Positions 24,974-33,577 of a DNA stretch of 41,924 nucleotides are shown piece by piece (the first letter of the stretch is position 1; the number at the start of each line of letters is the position of its first letter). A model generated the notes under the pieces. That model was not told where the DNA came from, did not search any database, and was given only the letters and a program-made list of their open reading frames with translations. The translations under genes were made by a program, and so were the position numbers. Origin of the DNA: Thomasclavelia spiroformis (lineage in GTDB: Bacteria; Bacillota_I; Bacilli_A; Erysipelotrichales; Coprobacillaceae); NCBI GenBank assembly GCA_018369555.1, contig JAGZCC010000014.1, positions 1-41,924 on the forward strand, in the 5' to 3' direction.

Positions 24974-26725
24974 CTACTCCTTACCTTTTAATGCTATGAT
25001 TTCTTTTAATATCTGAGCTTTTTGCTTAGGATCAAAAGTATCTTTTAAAGCTTTTGTTAATTCATCAATTTTAACTTTCACAGTCTTTTCTTTAATCGTT
25101 TCAATATAATCTTCTATTGCTTTAGTATCTTTTAATTTGGGCAAATTCAACTGCGATATCTCTACTATATTTTTTACAAGATTTTCATCTTCAATACTAC
25201 TAATCAAATCAGCAATTTCTAAAACAACACCATGACGATAATAATCAACAATATACGAAGCAATGATTCGATAATTATCGTTAAACATAAAACCTGCTTT
25301 TGCTTCATACATCATTGCGACATTTTTATCATTCATCATATAATATAATAAATCACGTTCCGCTTTAGAATATTTATCAATCAAACGAACACTTTGCTGA
25401 TAAAAAATTTGATTACTTGATTGATTAATTTTTGTAACGCTTTGCTTACTAACAAGACTAGAAATTATTTCTTTAGAAAATCCGGATTTTTTTTCTAATT
25501 GTTGGATATAATAATCTTGATCAATCATATCATCAAGCCTACTAATTTCACTTGCAATCATTTCTAAATATTTCTTTCGCTCTTCATAATTATCCATATT
25601 TGTCAATTCATAATAATAATTCATTTTAAAATCTAATGAAGATAGCGGTCTTTTAATTAAAGAATTTAATTCATCAATCCCCTTTTTTTCTAAAAATTCA
25701 TCAGGATCCAAATTATCAGATAAATCAATAATCTTAACACTAAATCCTTCACTAATTAAAATATCACTTGCTTTAAGCATTGCTTTTTTTCCTGCCTGAT
25801 CACCATCTAAACAAAGATAAACAACTTTACTAAGACGTTTTAACAATCGTATATGCCCTTTAGTTAAAGCAGTTCCCATAATTGCCACTGCATTTTTTAT
25901 TCCGGCTTTATATAAAGCAATAACGTCCATAAAACCTTCATTAACAATAACAAATCCTGCTTGCCTAACTTCTTCAATAGCACGATGATAATTATACAGC
26001 ATCTCACCTTTAATAAAAATTTTTGATTCCGGTGAATTCATATACTTTGATTCATTTTGACTTTGCTGATAAATACGTCCACTAAACCCAACAACACGAC
26101 CATTTGCATCATGTAAAGGAAACATGATGCGATCACTAAAACGATCATAGCCTTGATTATTTTCAATAAGCAAGCCAGATTCATACATTGTAATTCTATC
26201 AAAATTCATTTTTTCAAAAGCTTTTAATAAAATATTATTACTTGGGGCATAGCCAATTTGAAAAGTTTCAATAATTTCATCATTCATATTTCTTTCATTT
26301 AAGTACTCTTTAGCTCTAAGTGCTAACTTTGTACTTAAATAATGATGATAAATCTTATTTGCTTCATCATGCATTTTATATAATGGCTCTAATTTTTGAT
26401 CAACTGGTTGAACTCGGCTTTCAAGATTGTACTCGGTAATATCAACATTTCCCATCGAAGCAACTATTTTAACCGCTTCAATATAAGAAATCTTTAAATA
26501 ATTCTTTAAAAAATTAAACACATTTCCACCATTACCACAAACAAAACACATATAAATTTGTTTTTCTGGTGAAATCGTCATAGACGGTCTACTATCATCA
26601 TGAAATGGGCACAAGGTTACATAATTACGCCCTTTTTTTTGTAATGAAAGATAATTGCCTACTACATCAACAATATCTACACTCTGCCTTATTTCATCAA
26701 TTTTTCTTTCTGATAATCTTGGCAT
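24974..26725 (-). CDS. dnaG: DNA primase
   Basis: Makes RNA primers for DNA replication with DnaB helicase; 583 residues. The N-terminal zinc-binding domain shows CPFHDDSRPSM and YMCFVCGNGGNVFNF (CHC2 type, residues about 38-65). The TOPRIM core has FVIVNEGFMDVIALYKAG and VVYLCLDGDQAGKKAM. A helicase-binding C-terminal region follows. The ATG at 26725 has no good Shine-Dalgarno sequence (the nearest is a GGTT some 20 bases upstream), unlike its neighbours, so expression may depend on coupling to glyQS 9 bases upstream or simply be low. Confidence 0.97.
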   Translation of the reverse strand: MPRLSERKIDEIRQSVDIVDVVGNYLSLQKKGRNYVTLCPFHDDSRPSMTISPEKQIYMCFVCGNGGNVFNFLKNYLKISYIEAVKIVASMGNVDITEYNLESRVQPVDQKLEPLYKMHDEANKIYHHYLSTKLALRAKEYLNERNMNDEIIETFQIGYAPSNNILLKAFEKMNFDRITMYESGLLIENNQGYDRFSDRIMFPLHDANGRVVGFSGRIYQQSQNESKYMNSPESKIFIKGEMLYNYHRAIEEVRQAGFVIVNEGFMDVIALYKAGIKNAVAIMGTALTKGHIRLLKRLSKVVYLCLDGDQAGKKAMLKASDILISEGFSVKIIDLSDNLDPDEFLEKKGIDELNSLIKRPLSSLDFKMNYYYELTNMDNYEERKKYLEMIASEISRLDDMIDQDYYIQQLEKKSGFSKEIISSLVSKQSVTKINQSSNQIFYQQSVRLIDKYSKAERDLLYYMMNDKNVAMMYEAKAGFMFNDNYRIIASYIVDYYRHGVVLEIADLISSIEDENLVKNIVEISQLNLPKLKDTKAIEDYIETIKEKTVKVKIDELTKALKDTFDPKQKAQILKEIIALKGKE

Positions 26726-26734
26726 ATATTAAAA

Positions 26735-28108
26735 CTAAAACATAACCTTTTTACTAATATAATCAACTAATTCATCGATTGGTAAACGAATTTGTTCCAT
26801 TGTATCACGATCACGCACTGTTACTGTATTATCTTCAAGTGTATCAAAATCAACAGTTACACAATATGGTGTTCCAATTGCATCTTGACGACGATAACGT
26901 TTACCGATTTGTCCAGCAACATCAAATTCACAGTTAAAATATTTAGCCAACAAACTATAGACCTCACTAGCCTTTTCACTTTGTTTTTTTGTAAGTGGTA
27001 AAATAGCTACTTTATATGGGGCAAGAGCTGGTAATAATTTCATTACTACTCTAGTTTCGCCATCTTCTAGTGATTCTTCTTCATAACTATCGCAAAGCAC
27101 TGATAAAAATAAACGATCAGCCCCAACCGATGGTTCAATTACATAGGGAATATATTTTTCATTAGTTGTTGGATCAAGATATTCTAATGATTTTTTTGAA
27201 TGATTTTGATGTTGGGTTAAATCATAATCAGTACGATCAGCAATTCCCCATAATTCTCCCCAGCCAAATGGAAAATTATACTCTACATCACAAGTTCCTT
27301 TAGAATAAAAAGATAACTCTTCTTTTTCATGATCTCTAAAACGTAAATTTTCATCTTTAATTCCTAAATCTTTTAAGAATTTTTTACAATAATCTTTCCA
27401 AAATTCAAACCATTCTAAATCAGTCCCCGGTTTACAGAAAAATTCTAATTCCATTTGTTCAAATTCACGCATTCTAAAAATAAAGTTACCTGGCGTAATT
27501 TCATTTCTAAAAGCTTTACCAATTTGACCAATTCCAAACGGTACTTTCTTTCTTGTTGTTCTTTGAATATTTTTAAAATTAACAAAAATTCCTTGAGCAG
27601 TTTCTGGACGTAAATATACTGTTGATTTAGCGTCTTCAACAACCCCCATTTTAGTTTCAAACATTAATTTAAACTGTCTAACATCAGTAAAATTACTTTT
27701 TCCACAATTAGGACAAACAATTTGATGTTCTTTAATATAATTAACTGTCTCTTCACTTGTCCAACCTTCGCTATGTACATTTGGATCATAATTTTCAATT
27801 AATTTATCCGCACGATGTCTAGTTTTACATTCCTTACAGTCAATCAACGGATCAGAAAAACCACCAACATGTCCACTTGCTTCCCAAACTTTTGGATTCA
27901 TAAAAATTGCTGAATCTAAACCAACATTATATGGTGATTCTTGAATAAAACGTTTCCACCATAACTGTTTAATGTTATTTTTCATCTCCACTCCTAGTGG
28001 ACCATAATCCCAAGTATTTGCCAGTCCATCATATATTTCCGAACCTTGATAAACAAAACCTGATACTTTAGCATGACTTACTAATTTATCCATATCTTTA
28101 ATTGCCAT
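26735..28108 (-). CDS. glyQS: Glycyl-tRNA synthetase, homodimeric type
   Basis: Class II synthetase of 457 residues, of the alpha2 type rather than the separate alpha and beta chains (GlyQ/GlyS) of Bacillus subtilis. Class II motifs are visible: motif 2 around FRNEITPGNFIFRMREFEQM and motif 3 in VIEPSVGADRLFLSVL, with the C-terminal anticodon-binding domain (LAPYKVAILPL). A CxxC-type zinc pair is in DCKECKTRH and IVCPNCGKSN. Start ATG follows AAAGGAGTAAATT. It heads the operon with dnaG, rpoD, trmK and yqfO. The leader is only about 100 bases and has no T-box. Confidence 0.97.
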   Translation of the reverse strand: MAIKDMDKLVSHAKVSGFVYQGSEIYDGLANTWDYGPLGVEMKNNIKQLWWKRFIQESPYNVGLDSAIFMNPKVWEASGHVGGFSDPLIDCKECKTRHRADKLIENYDPNVHSEGWTSEETVNYIKEHQIVCPNCGKSNFTDVRQFKLMFETKMGVVEDAKSTVYLRPETAQGIFVNFKNIQRTTRKKVPFGIGQIGKAFRNEITPGNFIFRMREFEQMELEFFCKPGTDLEWFEFWKDYCKKFLKDLGIKDENLRFRDHEKEELSFYSKGTCDVEYNFPFGWGELWGIADRTDYDLTQHQNHSKKSLEYLDPTTNEKYIPYVIEPSVGADRLFLSVLCDSYEEESLEDGETRVVMKLLPALAPYKVAILPLTKKQSEKASEVYSLLAKYFNCEFDVAGQIGKRYRRQDAIGTPYCVTVDFDTLEDNTVTVRDRDTMEQIRLPIDELVDYISKKVMF

Positions 28109-28151
28109 AATTTACTCCTTTATATGTAGATTTTTGATATATACAATGAAA

Positions 28152-28171
28152 GACTTGGAATATCCCAAGTC
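28152..28171. promoter_or_regulatory. Inverted repeat in the glyQS leader
   Basis: GACTTGG and CCAAGTC (7-base perfect arms, 6-base loop) lie 44 bases before the glyQS start in a very AT-rich stretch. It may be an operator or a short leader hairpin. It is too small for a T-box. Confidence 0.35.
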
Positions 28172-28206
28172 AATATATATATATTTATATCTATTTTTAT
28201 GCACAT

Positions 28207-28252
28207 ATAAAATACCCTTATAGTGGTTGATTGTCAACCAATTATAAGGGTA
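28207..28252 (-). terminator. Terminator of the ygiQ-hydrolase unit
   Basis: A long near-perfect stem of about 18 pairs (28213-28230 with 28234-28252, one bulged base) is followed on the minus strand by TTTTATA. It abuts the hydrolase stop codon. Confidence 0.85.
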
Positions 28253-29146
28253 CTAAATATATGTTCGTTCATTCAACCATTTTAAAATATCAAAATATAC
28301 TTCACGTCTTTGATTATCATGAAGAATATCTTGATGACTGTTATCATACAATTTAAGGGTTAAATCTTTTATTCCCTTATCTAACAGCCGCTTATAAAAC
28401 CATCTCGGTCCTTGACCGGACATACCAAATGCATCTTTTAAACCAGAAACAATCAAAATTGATAAATAATTTGGAATCTTTTCAATTGTTGATGTTGCTG
28501 TAACTTCTCTAATTAATTTTAAAATATCACTGTATGCTTGATTAGTATATACAAACCCAGTAAATGGATCATCTTGATATTTTTCCAATTCTTCTAAATC
28601 ATTAGTTACATAAGGTTTAGTTTTTAATAATCGTTTTTTTAAAGTTTTCGAGCGATGCATAGCCCCGCGTAATAACACCTCACCTTTTAAAAACACCTTA
28701 CCAATATTAGTTCTTTTCAACTTACCGCAAGTTCCCATAAAAATACACCCTTGAATATAATCACCATATTTAGCAACATATTTTCTTAAAACAATTGATC
28801 CTAATTCATTTCCTAAAATAAAATAAGGCAAATCAGGAAATCTAGAAGCAATAATATTTCTAAGTCGTTGCATATCTTCGACTAAATTCACGGTTGCATC
28901 ACCGATTCCAAAATATCCTTGTTCATAATTATATAAAGATGTTCCATGACCAGGAAAATCACTTACAACAACAACATAACCATCACTCGATAGATATTCA
29001 GCAAAACGTTGATAACGGCCGACATATTCCCCCATTGCATGATGAATTTGGACAATCCCCTTGTATCTAATCATCACGGCCGGTAAATAAAGTTCAAAAT
29101 TTATTAATGTTCTAGTTGTAGATGAAAAAGTTTCAATGAATTTCAT
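28253..29146 (-). CDS. Alpha/beta hydrolase, lysophospholipase-like, with Glu at the nucleophile
   Basis: A 297-residue cytoplasmic alpha/beta hydrolase of the monoacylglycerol lipase/lysophospholipase type (serine aminopeptidase S33 group). The oxyanion segment is QIHHAMGEYVGRY (about 34-45) and the typical SDFPGHGTS follows (62-70). The nucleophile elbow, normally GHSMG, reads ILGNELGS (110-117): Glu114 stands where the serine should be, and the codon is clearly GAA. The other triad residues remain, Asp238 (SGLKDAFG) and His271 (NSHQDILHD). It may be a non-catalytic binding protein or use different chemistry. The start is ATG at 29146 behind AAGGTAGTGACT. It follows ygiQ by 5 bases. Confidence 0.85.
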   Translation of the reverse strand: MKFIETFSSTTRTLINFELYLPAVMIRYKGIVQIHHAMGEYVGRYQRFAEYLSSDGYVVVVSDFPGHGTSLYNYEQGYFGIGDATVNLVEDMQRLRNIIASRFPDLPYFILGNELGSIVLRKYVAKYGDYIQGCIFMGTCGKLKRTNIGKVFLKGEVLLRGAMHRSKTLKKRLLKTKPYVTNDLEELEKYQDDPFTGFVYTNQAYSDILKLIREVTATSTIEKIPNYLSILIVSGLKDAFGMSGQGPRWFYKRLLDKGIKDLTLKLYDNSHQDILHDNQRREVYFDILKWLNERTYI

Positions 29147-29151
29147 AGTCA

Positions 29152-30987
29152 CTACCTTCTTTTTTGTTTGTTGTATTTTGTTGGATATTTAGGTTGTTGA
29201 TTATTTTTTCTAGGTCTAATTAAACATTTTTTTGAAAAACCAATTAAATCCTTACGATTTGCTTTGATTAATGCTTCATATACTAAATCATAATTTTTAG
29301 GATTACGATATTGAATCAAGGCTCTTTGCATTGCTTTTTCTTTAGCAGTTTTTGGAACATATACTTTAGACATATCTCGAGGGTCTAATTCAGTATAATA
29401 CATTGCTGTTGAAAGAGTTCCAGGCGTTGGATAAAAATCTTGAACTTGCTCTGGCTGATGATGAATATCACGTAAATATTCCGCTAATTCAATTGCATCT
29501 TCCAAAGTACAGCCAGGATGTGATGACATTAAATATGGTACTAAAAATTGTTTTTTATTATACTCTTCATTTAAACGATAATATTTATCAACAAATTTTT
29601 CATATAAACCTCGACGGGGTTTTCCCATTTTATCTAAAACACGATCACTAATATGTTCAGGAGCTACTTTTAATTGCCCACTAATATGATTTTGGACTAA
29701 TTCTCTAAAAAAACTATCATCTTTATCATACATTAAATAATCATATCTAATTCCTGAGCGAACAAATACTTTTTTTACATTTGGTAACATTTTTAACTTA
29801 TTTAACAATTCTTTATAATCTTGATGACTAACTTCTAAATTATTACAAGGTTTAGGCCACAAACACTGTTTACTTGGACAAGCGCCATATTTTTGTTGCT
29901 TTTTACATGCCGGTTGTCTAAAATTAGCCGTTGGCCCGCCTACGTCATGAATATAGCCTTTAAATTCTGGATCCCAAACCATTTTACTTGCTTCTGATAA
30001 AATTGATTCATGAGAACGTGTTTGTACAACTCTTCCTTGATGAAAAGCTAAAGCACAAAAGTTACAAGAACCAAAACAACCACGGTTACTAATCAATGAA
30101 AATTTCACCTCATTAATAGCCGGAATATGCTTGCTACTAGGATGATATGTACGATTATAGTCTAATGAATATGCTCGATCAAATTCACGTTGTGTTAATG
30201 GACGATTTGGTCGATTTTGCACAACATACCAACCTTGATATGGTTCAACTAAAGTTTTAGCATTATAATGATCGGTATTTAGATATTGAATTTGAAAAGA
30301 TTTAGCATAAGCAACTTTATCTTTACAGATTTCTTCATAACTAGGCAAAATAATTGGCTCATGAGCATCTTCAAGATGCTTAGTTTTAAAAACAATACCA
30401 TCCAAATATGTTAAGTATTTTATTTCTAAACCACTATCTAAAGCCTCAGCTACTTCAATAATACTATTTTCACCCATACCATATAATAATAAATCAGCAT
30501 TAGCATCAATAATAATTGACTTACGAACTTTATCATCCCAATAATCATAATGTCCAAGACGTCTTAAACTAGCTTCAATTCCACCAATAATAATATTAGC
30601 ATCTTTATATGCTTGACGTGCCATTTGACTATATACAATTACTGCACGATCTGGGCGTTTAAATCCCTCTCCTCCTGGTGTATATAAATCTTTATGACGA
30701 CGTTTTTTAGCAACCGTGTAATGATTGACCATTGAATCAATATTTCCAGATGAAATTAAAAATCCTAATCTAGGCTTTCCAAATTGTCTAAACTCTTCAA
30801 CATTATGCCAATCTGGCTGAGCTAAAAAACAAACCTTAAAACCATGGCTTTCTAAAGTTCGACAAATAATTGCAGCTCCAAATGAAGGATGATCAACATA
30901 ACCATCTCCACATATATATACAAAATCCGGTTGTTGCCAACCTCTTTCTTCCATTTCTTGACGATTTATCGGTAAAAAATCACTCAC
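29152..30987 (-). CDS. ygiQ: YgiQ-family radical SAM protein
   Basis: Radical SAM protein of 611 residues with the UPF0313/YgiQ layout: a cobalamin-binding-like N-terminal domain (YVDHPSFGAAIICRTLESHG), then the radical SAM core with the cluster motif CFGSCNFC (about 300-307, in NRGCFGSCNFCALAFHQGR), and the C-terminal YgiQ domain (VQDFYPTPGTLSTAMYYTEL). A second Cys-rich patch (ACKKQQKYGACPSKQCLWPK) is family-typical. The reaction is not established. The chosen start is GTG at 30987 behind AGAGGGATAGAT, giving MSDFLPINRQEMEERGW as in relatives; TTG at 31008 is less likely. It is cotranscribed with the hydrolase. Confidence 0.93.
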   Translation of the reverse strand: MSDFLPINRQEMEERGWQQPDFVYICGDGYVDHPSFGAAIICRTLESHGFKVCFLAQPDWHNVEEFRQFGKPRLGFLISSGNIDSMVNHYTVAKKRRHKDLYTPGGEGFKRPDRAVIVYSQMARQAYKDANIIIGGIEASLRRLGHYDYWDDKVRKSIIIDANADLLLYGMGENSIIEVAEALDSGLEIKYLTYLDGIVFKTKHLEDAHEPIILPSYEEICKDKVAYAKSFQIQYLNTDHYNAKTLVEPYQGWYVVQNRPNRPLTQREFDRAYSLDYNRTYHPSSKHIPAINEVKFSLISNRGCFGSCNFCALAFHQGRVVQTRSHESILSEASKMVWDPEFKGYIHDVGGPTANFRQPACKKQQKYGACPSKQCLWPKPCNNLEVSHQDYKELLNKLKMLPNVKKVFVRSGIRYDYLMYDKDDSFFRELVQNHISGQLKVAPEHISDRVLDKMGKPRRGLYEKFVDKYYRLNEEYNKKQFLVPYLMSSHPGCTLEDAIELAEYLRDIHHQPEQVQDFYPTPGTLSTAMYYTELDPRDMSKVYVPKTAKEKAMQRALIQYRNPKNYDLVYEALIKANRKDLIGFSKKCLIRPRKNNQQPKYPTKYNKQKRR

Positions 30988-31039
30988 ATCTATCCCTCTT
31001 TCTTTCAATAACTTATTATATACATAAAATTACAAAAAA

Positions 31040-31080
31040 ATAAACAAAATAGACAAAAGTTATCACATCTTTTGTCTATT
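31040..31080 (-). terminator. Terminator of the ybeY-cdd-era-recO unit
   Basis: A perfect 12-base stem (31048-31059 with 31069-31080, AATAGACAAAAG/CTTTTGTCTATT) is followed on the minus strand by TTGTTTATTTTTTT, 7 bases after recO. Confidence 0.85.
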
Positions 31081-31086
31081 TAAATA

Positions 31087-31839
31087 TTAAAAATCACTCA
31101 ACTGTAAAATAAACTTCCGACTTTGAAAGACCAAACCGGTAAATTCGTCAATATAAGCATTCATAATTTCAAGTAATTGATTAATCACATCAGCTTCAAG
31201 CTTAAGCAAATCAATATTTTCTAATGAACATTTATTAATATAACGAAATCCCTTCAATACCTCAATTGATAAACGCATATCATACATTCCTAAACATTCT
31301 TTACAAACAAAGCCACCGCCACTAATAGAAATACCTGCTATATGACTACTATCTCCACATCCACTACATTGTTCTACCTCTAAAGCACAACCAGTCATCT
31401 TTAAAATATAAGCATTAAACAATAGATAAACTAATCTTGGATCATAACCACTATTTAAATATTTAAGAGCTAAAAGTAAATTATTATAACACTCTTCATC
31501 AGGATCATTATCTAAAACATACTTATAAACATATTCAATAAAATAACTAGCATAGGCTTCTAATTCAATATCCTCTTTAATACAAGTAAAATAATCAATT
31601 ACAGATCCTTTTATTAAAGTTGATAAGCCCTTTCTAGGTACAAACAAATACTCTCCTAAAGAAATTGTTTGACAAGCTGGTGCATTTTTACTTTTCATCT
31701 TCTTTACACCACGGGCAATCAAAGCCATTTTGCCATAAGTTTTAGTATATATCCATACTAACATATCATTTTCTTTATAGGGCTTGTTTTTTAAAACAAG
31801 CCCCTCAATACTTTCTTCACTATTAATAGTCATCTTCAT
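31087..31839 (-). CDS. recO: DNA repair protein RecO
   Basis: RecFOR-pathway protein that loads RecA on SSB-coated DNA; 250 residues. The N-terminal OB fold begins with SIEGLVLKNKPYKENDMLVW and ends near GSVIDYF; the helical part carries a four-Cys zinc site (CSGCGDSSHIAG with FVCKECLGMYD, about 145-180). The start is uncertain: ATG at 31839 or ATG at 31833, both overlapping the end of era and both with poor binding sites. The era-recO pairing is conserved in Bacillota; the small yqzL gene found between them in Bacillus is missing. Confidence 0.93.
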   Translation of the reverse strand: MKMTINSEESIEGLVLKNKPYKENDMLVWIYTKTYGKMALIARGVKKMKSKNAPACQTISLGEYLFVPRKGLSTLIKGSVIDYFTCIKEDIELEAYASYFIEYVYKYVLDNDPDEECYNNLLLALKYLNSGYDPRLVYLLFNAYILKMTGCALEVEQCSGCGDSSHIAGISISGGGFVCKECLGMYDMRLSIEVLKGFRYINKCSLENIDLLKLEADVINQLLEIMNAYIDEFTGLVFQSRKFILQLSDF

Positions 31840-32713
31840 TATATCCAAATTCTTTTAAATATTTCTGTTTATTACGCCAATTATTTTCAACTTTAACAAA
31901 CAACTCCAAATGAACTGGTACTTGTAAAAAACGTTTCATCTCTCTTTGGGCATTCAAACGAATTTTTTTAATCATTGCCCCTTGTTTACCGACAATAATT
32001 CCTTTTTGACTCTTACGATCACAAACAATTGTTGCAATAATTTCAACACCATCTTCATCTTCAAACATTCTTTCAATTACAATTGCAACACTATGAGGAA
32101 CTTCCTCTCTTGTAAAATATAAAATCTTTTCCCTAATAAACTCGGCCATTACAAACCGTTCAGGATGATCAGTTAAATGATCCTTAGGATAATACATATT
32201 TCCTTCGGGTAAATAATTTTTTATTGTCTTTAATAATAGATCAACATTATTATTTTCTTTTGCACTAATTGGAATAATTTCTTTAAAATCAAATAACTCT
32301 TGCCATTGTTGTAACTTAACAACCAATTCTTCCTTACTAACCGTATCTATCTTACTTAAAATTAAAAATACCGGTCCATCTGCTTCTTTCAATCTTTCAA
32401 TAATATATTTATCACCACGACCAATTTTTTCATTAGCCGGAGCTAAAAACAAGACTAAATCAACACCAAAAATACTATTTAACGCTGTTGAATTCATAAA
32501 TGTTCCTAAACGATCTTGTGGTTTATGGATCCCTGGGGTATCCATAAAAATAATCTGAGCTTGATCATCCGTATAAATTCCTTGAATCGTATTTCTAGTT
32601 GTCTGCGCTACATCAGACATAATTGCTAATTTAGTTTCTAATATACAATTTAATAACGTTGATTTTCCTACATTAGGACGACCAACAATGCTTACAAATC
32701 CTGATTTAAACAT
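31823..32713 (-). CDS. era: GTPase Era
   Basis: Ribosome-assembly GTPase that binds the 3' end of 16S rRNA; 296 residues. G1 is GRPNVGKSTLL, G2 TTRNTIQGIY, G3 DTPGIHKPQ, G4 SKID and G5 SAKENNN. The C-terminal KH domain shows GVEIIATIVCDRKSQKGIIV and GKQGAMIKKIRLNAQREM. Start ATG at 32713 follows AGAGGAAAATTTATC inside cdd, overlapping it by 22 bases; the other end overlaps recO. Confidence 0.98.
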   Translation of the reverse strand: MFKSGFVSIVGRPNVGKSTLLNCILETKLAIMSDVAQTTRNTIQGIYTDDQAQIIFMDTPGIHKPQDRLGTFMNSTALNSIFGVDLVLFLAPANEKIGRGDKYIIERLKEADGPVFLILSKIDTVSKEELVVKLQQWQELFDFKEIIPISAKENNNVDLLLKTIKNYLPEGNMYYPKDHLTDHPERFVMAEFIREKILYFTREEVPHSVAIVIERMFEDEDGVEIIATIVCDRKSQKGIIVGKQGAMIKKIRLNAQREMKRFLQVPVHLELFVKVENNWRNKQKYLKEFGYNEDDY

Positions 32714-33108
32714 GATAAATTTTCCTCTGTAAATGCCATTGGCAATAATTCTTTCATTAAAATTGTTTTATATCCCTGAAGATTTGCTAATATAATCAAA
32801 CAATCTTCAGGAAGTAATTCATTCATTACTTGTCGACATATTCCACATGGCGAAATAATCTTATTACCACTAGCAACAATTGCTAATAATTCAAAATCAT
32901 TTTTACGATAGCCATTACAATATGCACTATATATTGCATTTCTTTCTGCACACATTGATGCACCATAAGATGCATTTTCAATATTTGTACCGATAAAATA
33001 CTTCCCATCTTTTGTTTTTAAACAAGCCCCTACTTTAAAATTAGAATATGGAGAATATGAATTTTTAGCTGCTTTAAAAGCCTGATCAATGATTGTTTGA
33101 TATAACAT
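32692..33108 (-). CDS. cdd: Cytidine deaminase
   Basis: Zinc enzyme that converts (deoxy)cytidine to (deoxy)uridine for pyrimidine salvage; 138 residues, homotetramer type. Zinc ligands lie in ASMCAERNAIYSA (Cys and catalytic Glu) and SPCGICRQVMNEL (two Cys). SYSPYSNFKVGA and TNIENASYGAS bind substrate. The start is ATG at 33108 one base after the ybeY stop; the binding site is weak, so coupling to ybeY is likely. Its uridine products could feed the pyrimidine-nucleoside phosphorylase in this window. Confidence 0.97.
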   Translation of the reverse strand: MLYQTIIDQAFKAAKNSYSPYSNFKVGACLKTKDGKYFIGTNIENASYGASMCAERNAIYSAYCNGYRKNDFELLAIVASGNKIISPCGICRQVMNELLPEDCLIILANLQGYKTILMKELLPMAFTEENLSCLNQDL

Positions 33109-33109
33109 C

Positions 33110-33568
33110 TTATCTTTCAATTTTCAATTCATTTAAAATCTTTTTTTGCATCGCAATCATTTTTATTTCATCTTCTTTTTCCATATGATCAAAACCTAAA
33201 AGATGCAATAAACCATGCGTAAACAAAAAACACATTTCTCTTTTTAAACTATGTCCATATTCATTAGCTTGAAGCTTAGCATGATCAACTGAAATAAAAA
33301 TATCACCAATATTTCTTGCCATTCCTTCAACATAATACTGTTCACTATCTTCTAAAGCAAAACTAATAACATCTGTAGCTCGATCAATATTACGATATTC
33401 TTTATTAATTTCATGTATTTTTTGATCATCAACTAAAATACATGATAATTCAAGATCATCTGTGATTTCTAACTGTTTACTTGCTTCATTAATAATATTT
33501 AAATAATCTTGATAATAATCTTCTTTAAAATCATTTACTTCATTTATTAGTGCAAAATCAATTTCCAT
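33110..33568 (-). CDS. ybeY: Endoribonuclease YbeY (16S rRNA maturation)
   Basis: Metal-dependent endoribonuclease for 16S rRNA 3'-end maturation and ribosome quality control; 152 residues. The zinc motif HGLLHLLGFDH (about 117-127) and RNIDRATDVISFAL are diagnostic. Start ATG at 33568 follows GAGGTAATAAG. The ybeY-cdd-era-recO order is conserved in Bacillota, but phoH and pgpH, which usually precede ybeY, are replaced here by an ABC transporter. dgkA is also absent. Confidence 0.97.
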   Translation of the reverse strand: MEIDFALINEVNDFKEDYYQDYLNIINEASKQLEITDDLELSCILVDDQKIHEINKEYRNIDRATDVISFALEDSEQYYVEGMARNIGDIFISVDHAKLQANEYGHSLKREMCFLFTHGLLHLLGFDHMEKEDEIKMIAMQKKILNELKIER

Positions 33569-33577
33569 CTTATTACC

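Noticed and set aside
28109..28252. T-box riboswitch before glyQS
   Set aside because: The leader is only about 100 bases and has no T-box sequence (GGGTGGNACCGCG-like) or specifier stem; only a 7-base inverted repeat and the terminator of the gene upstream are present.
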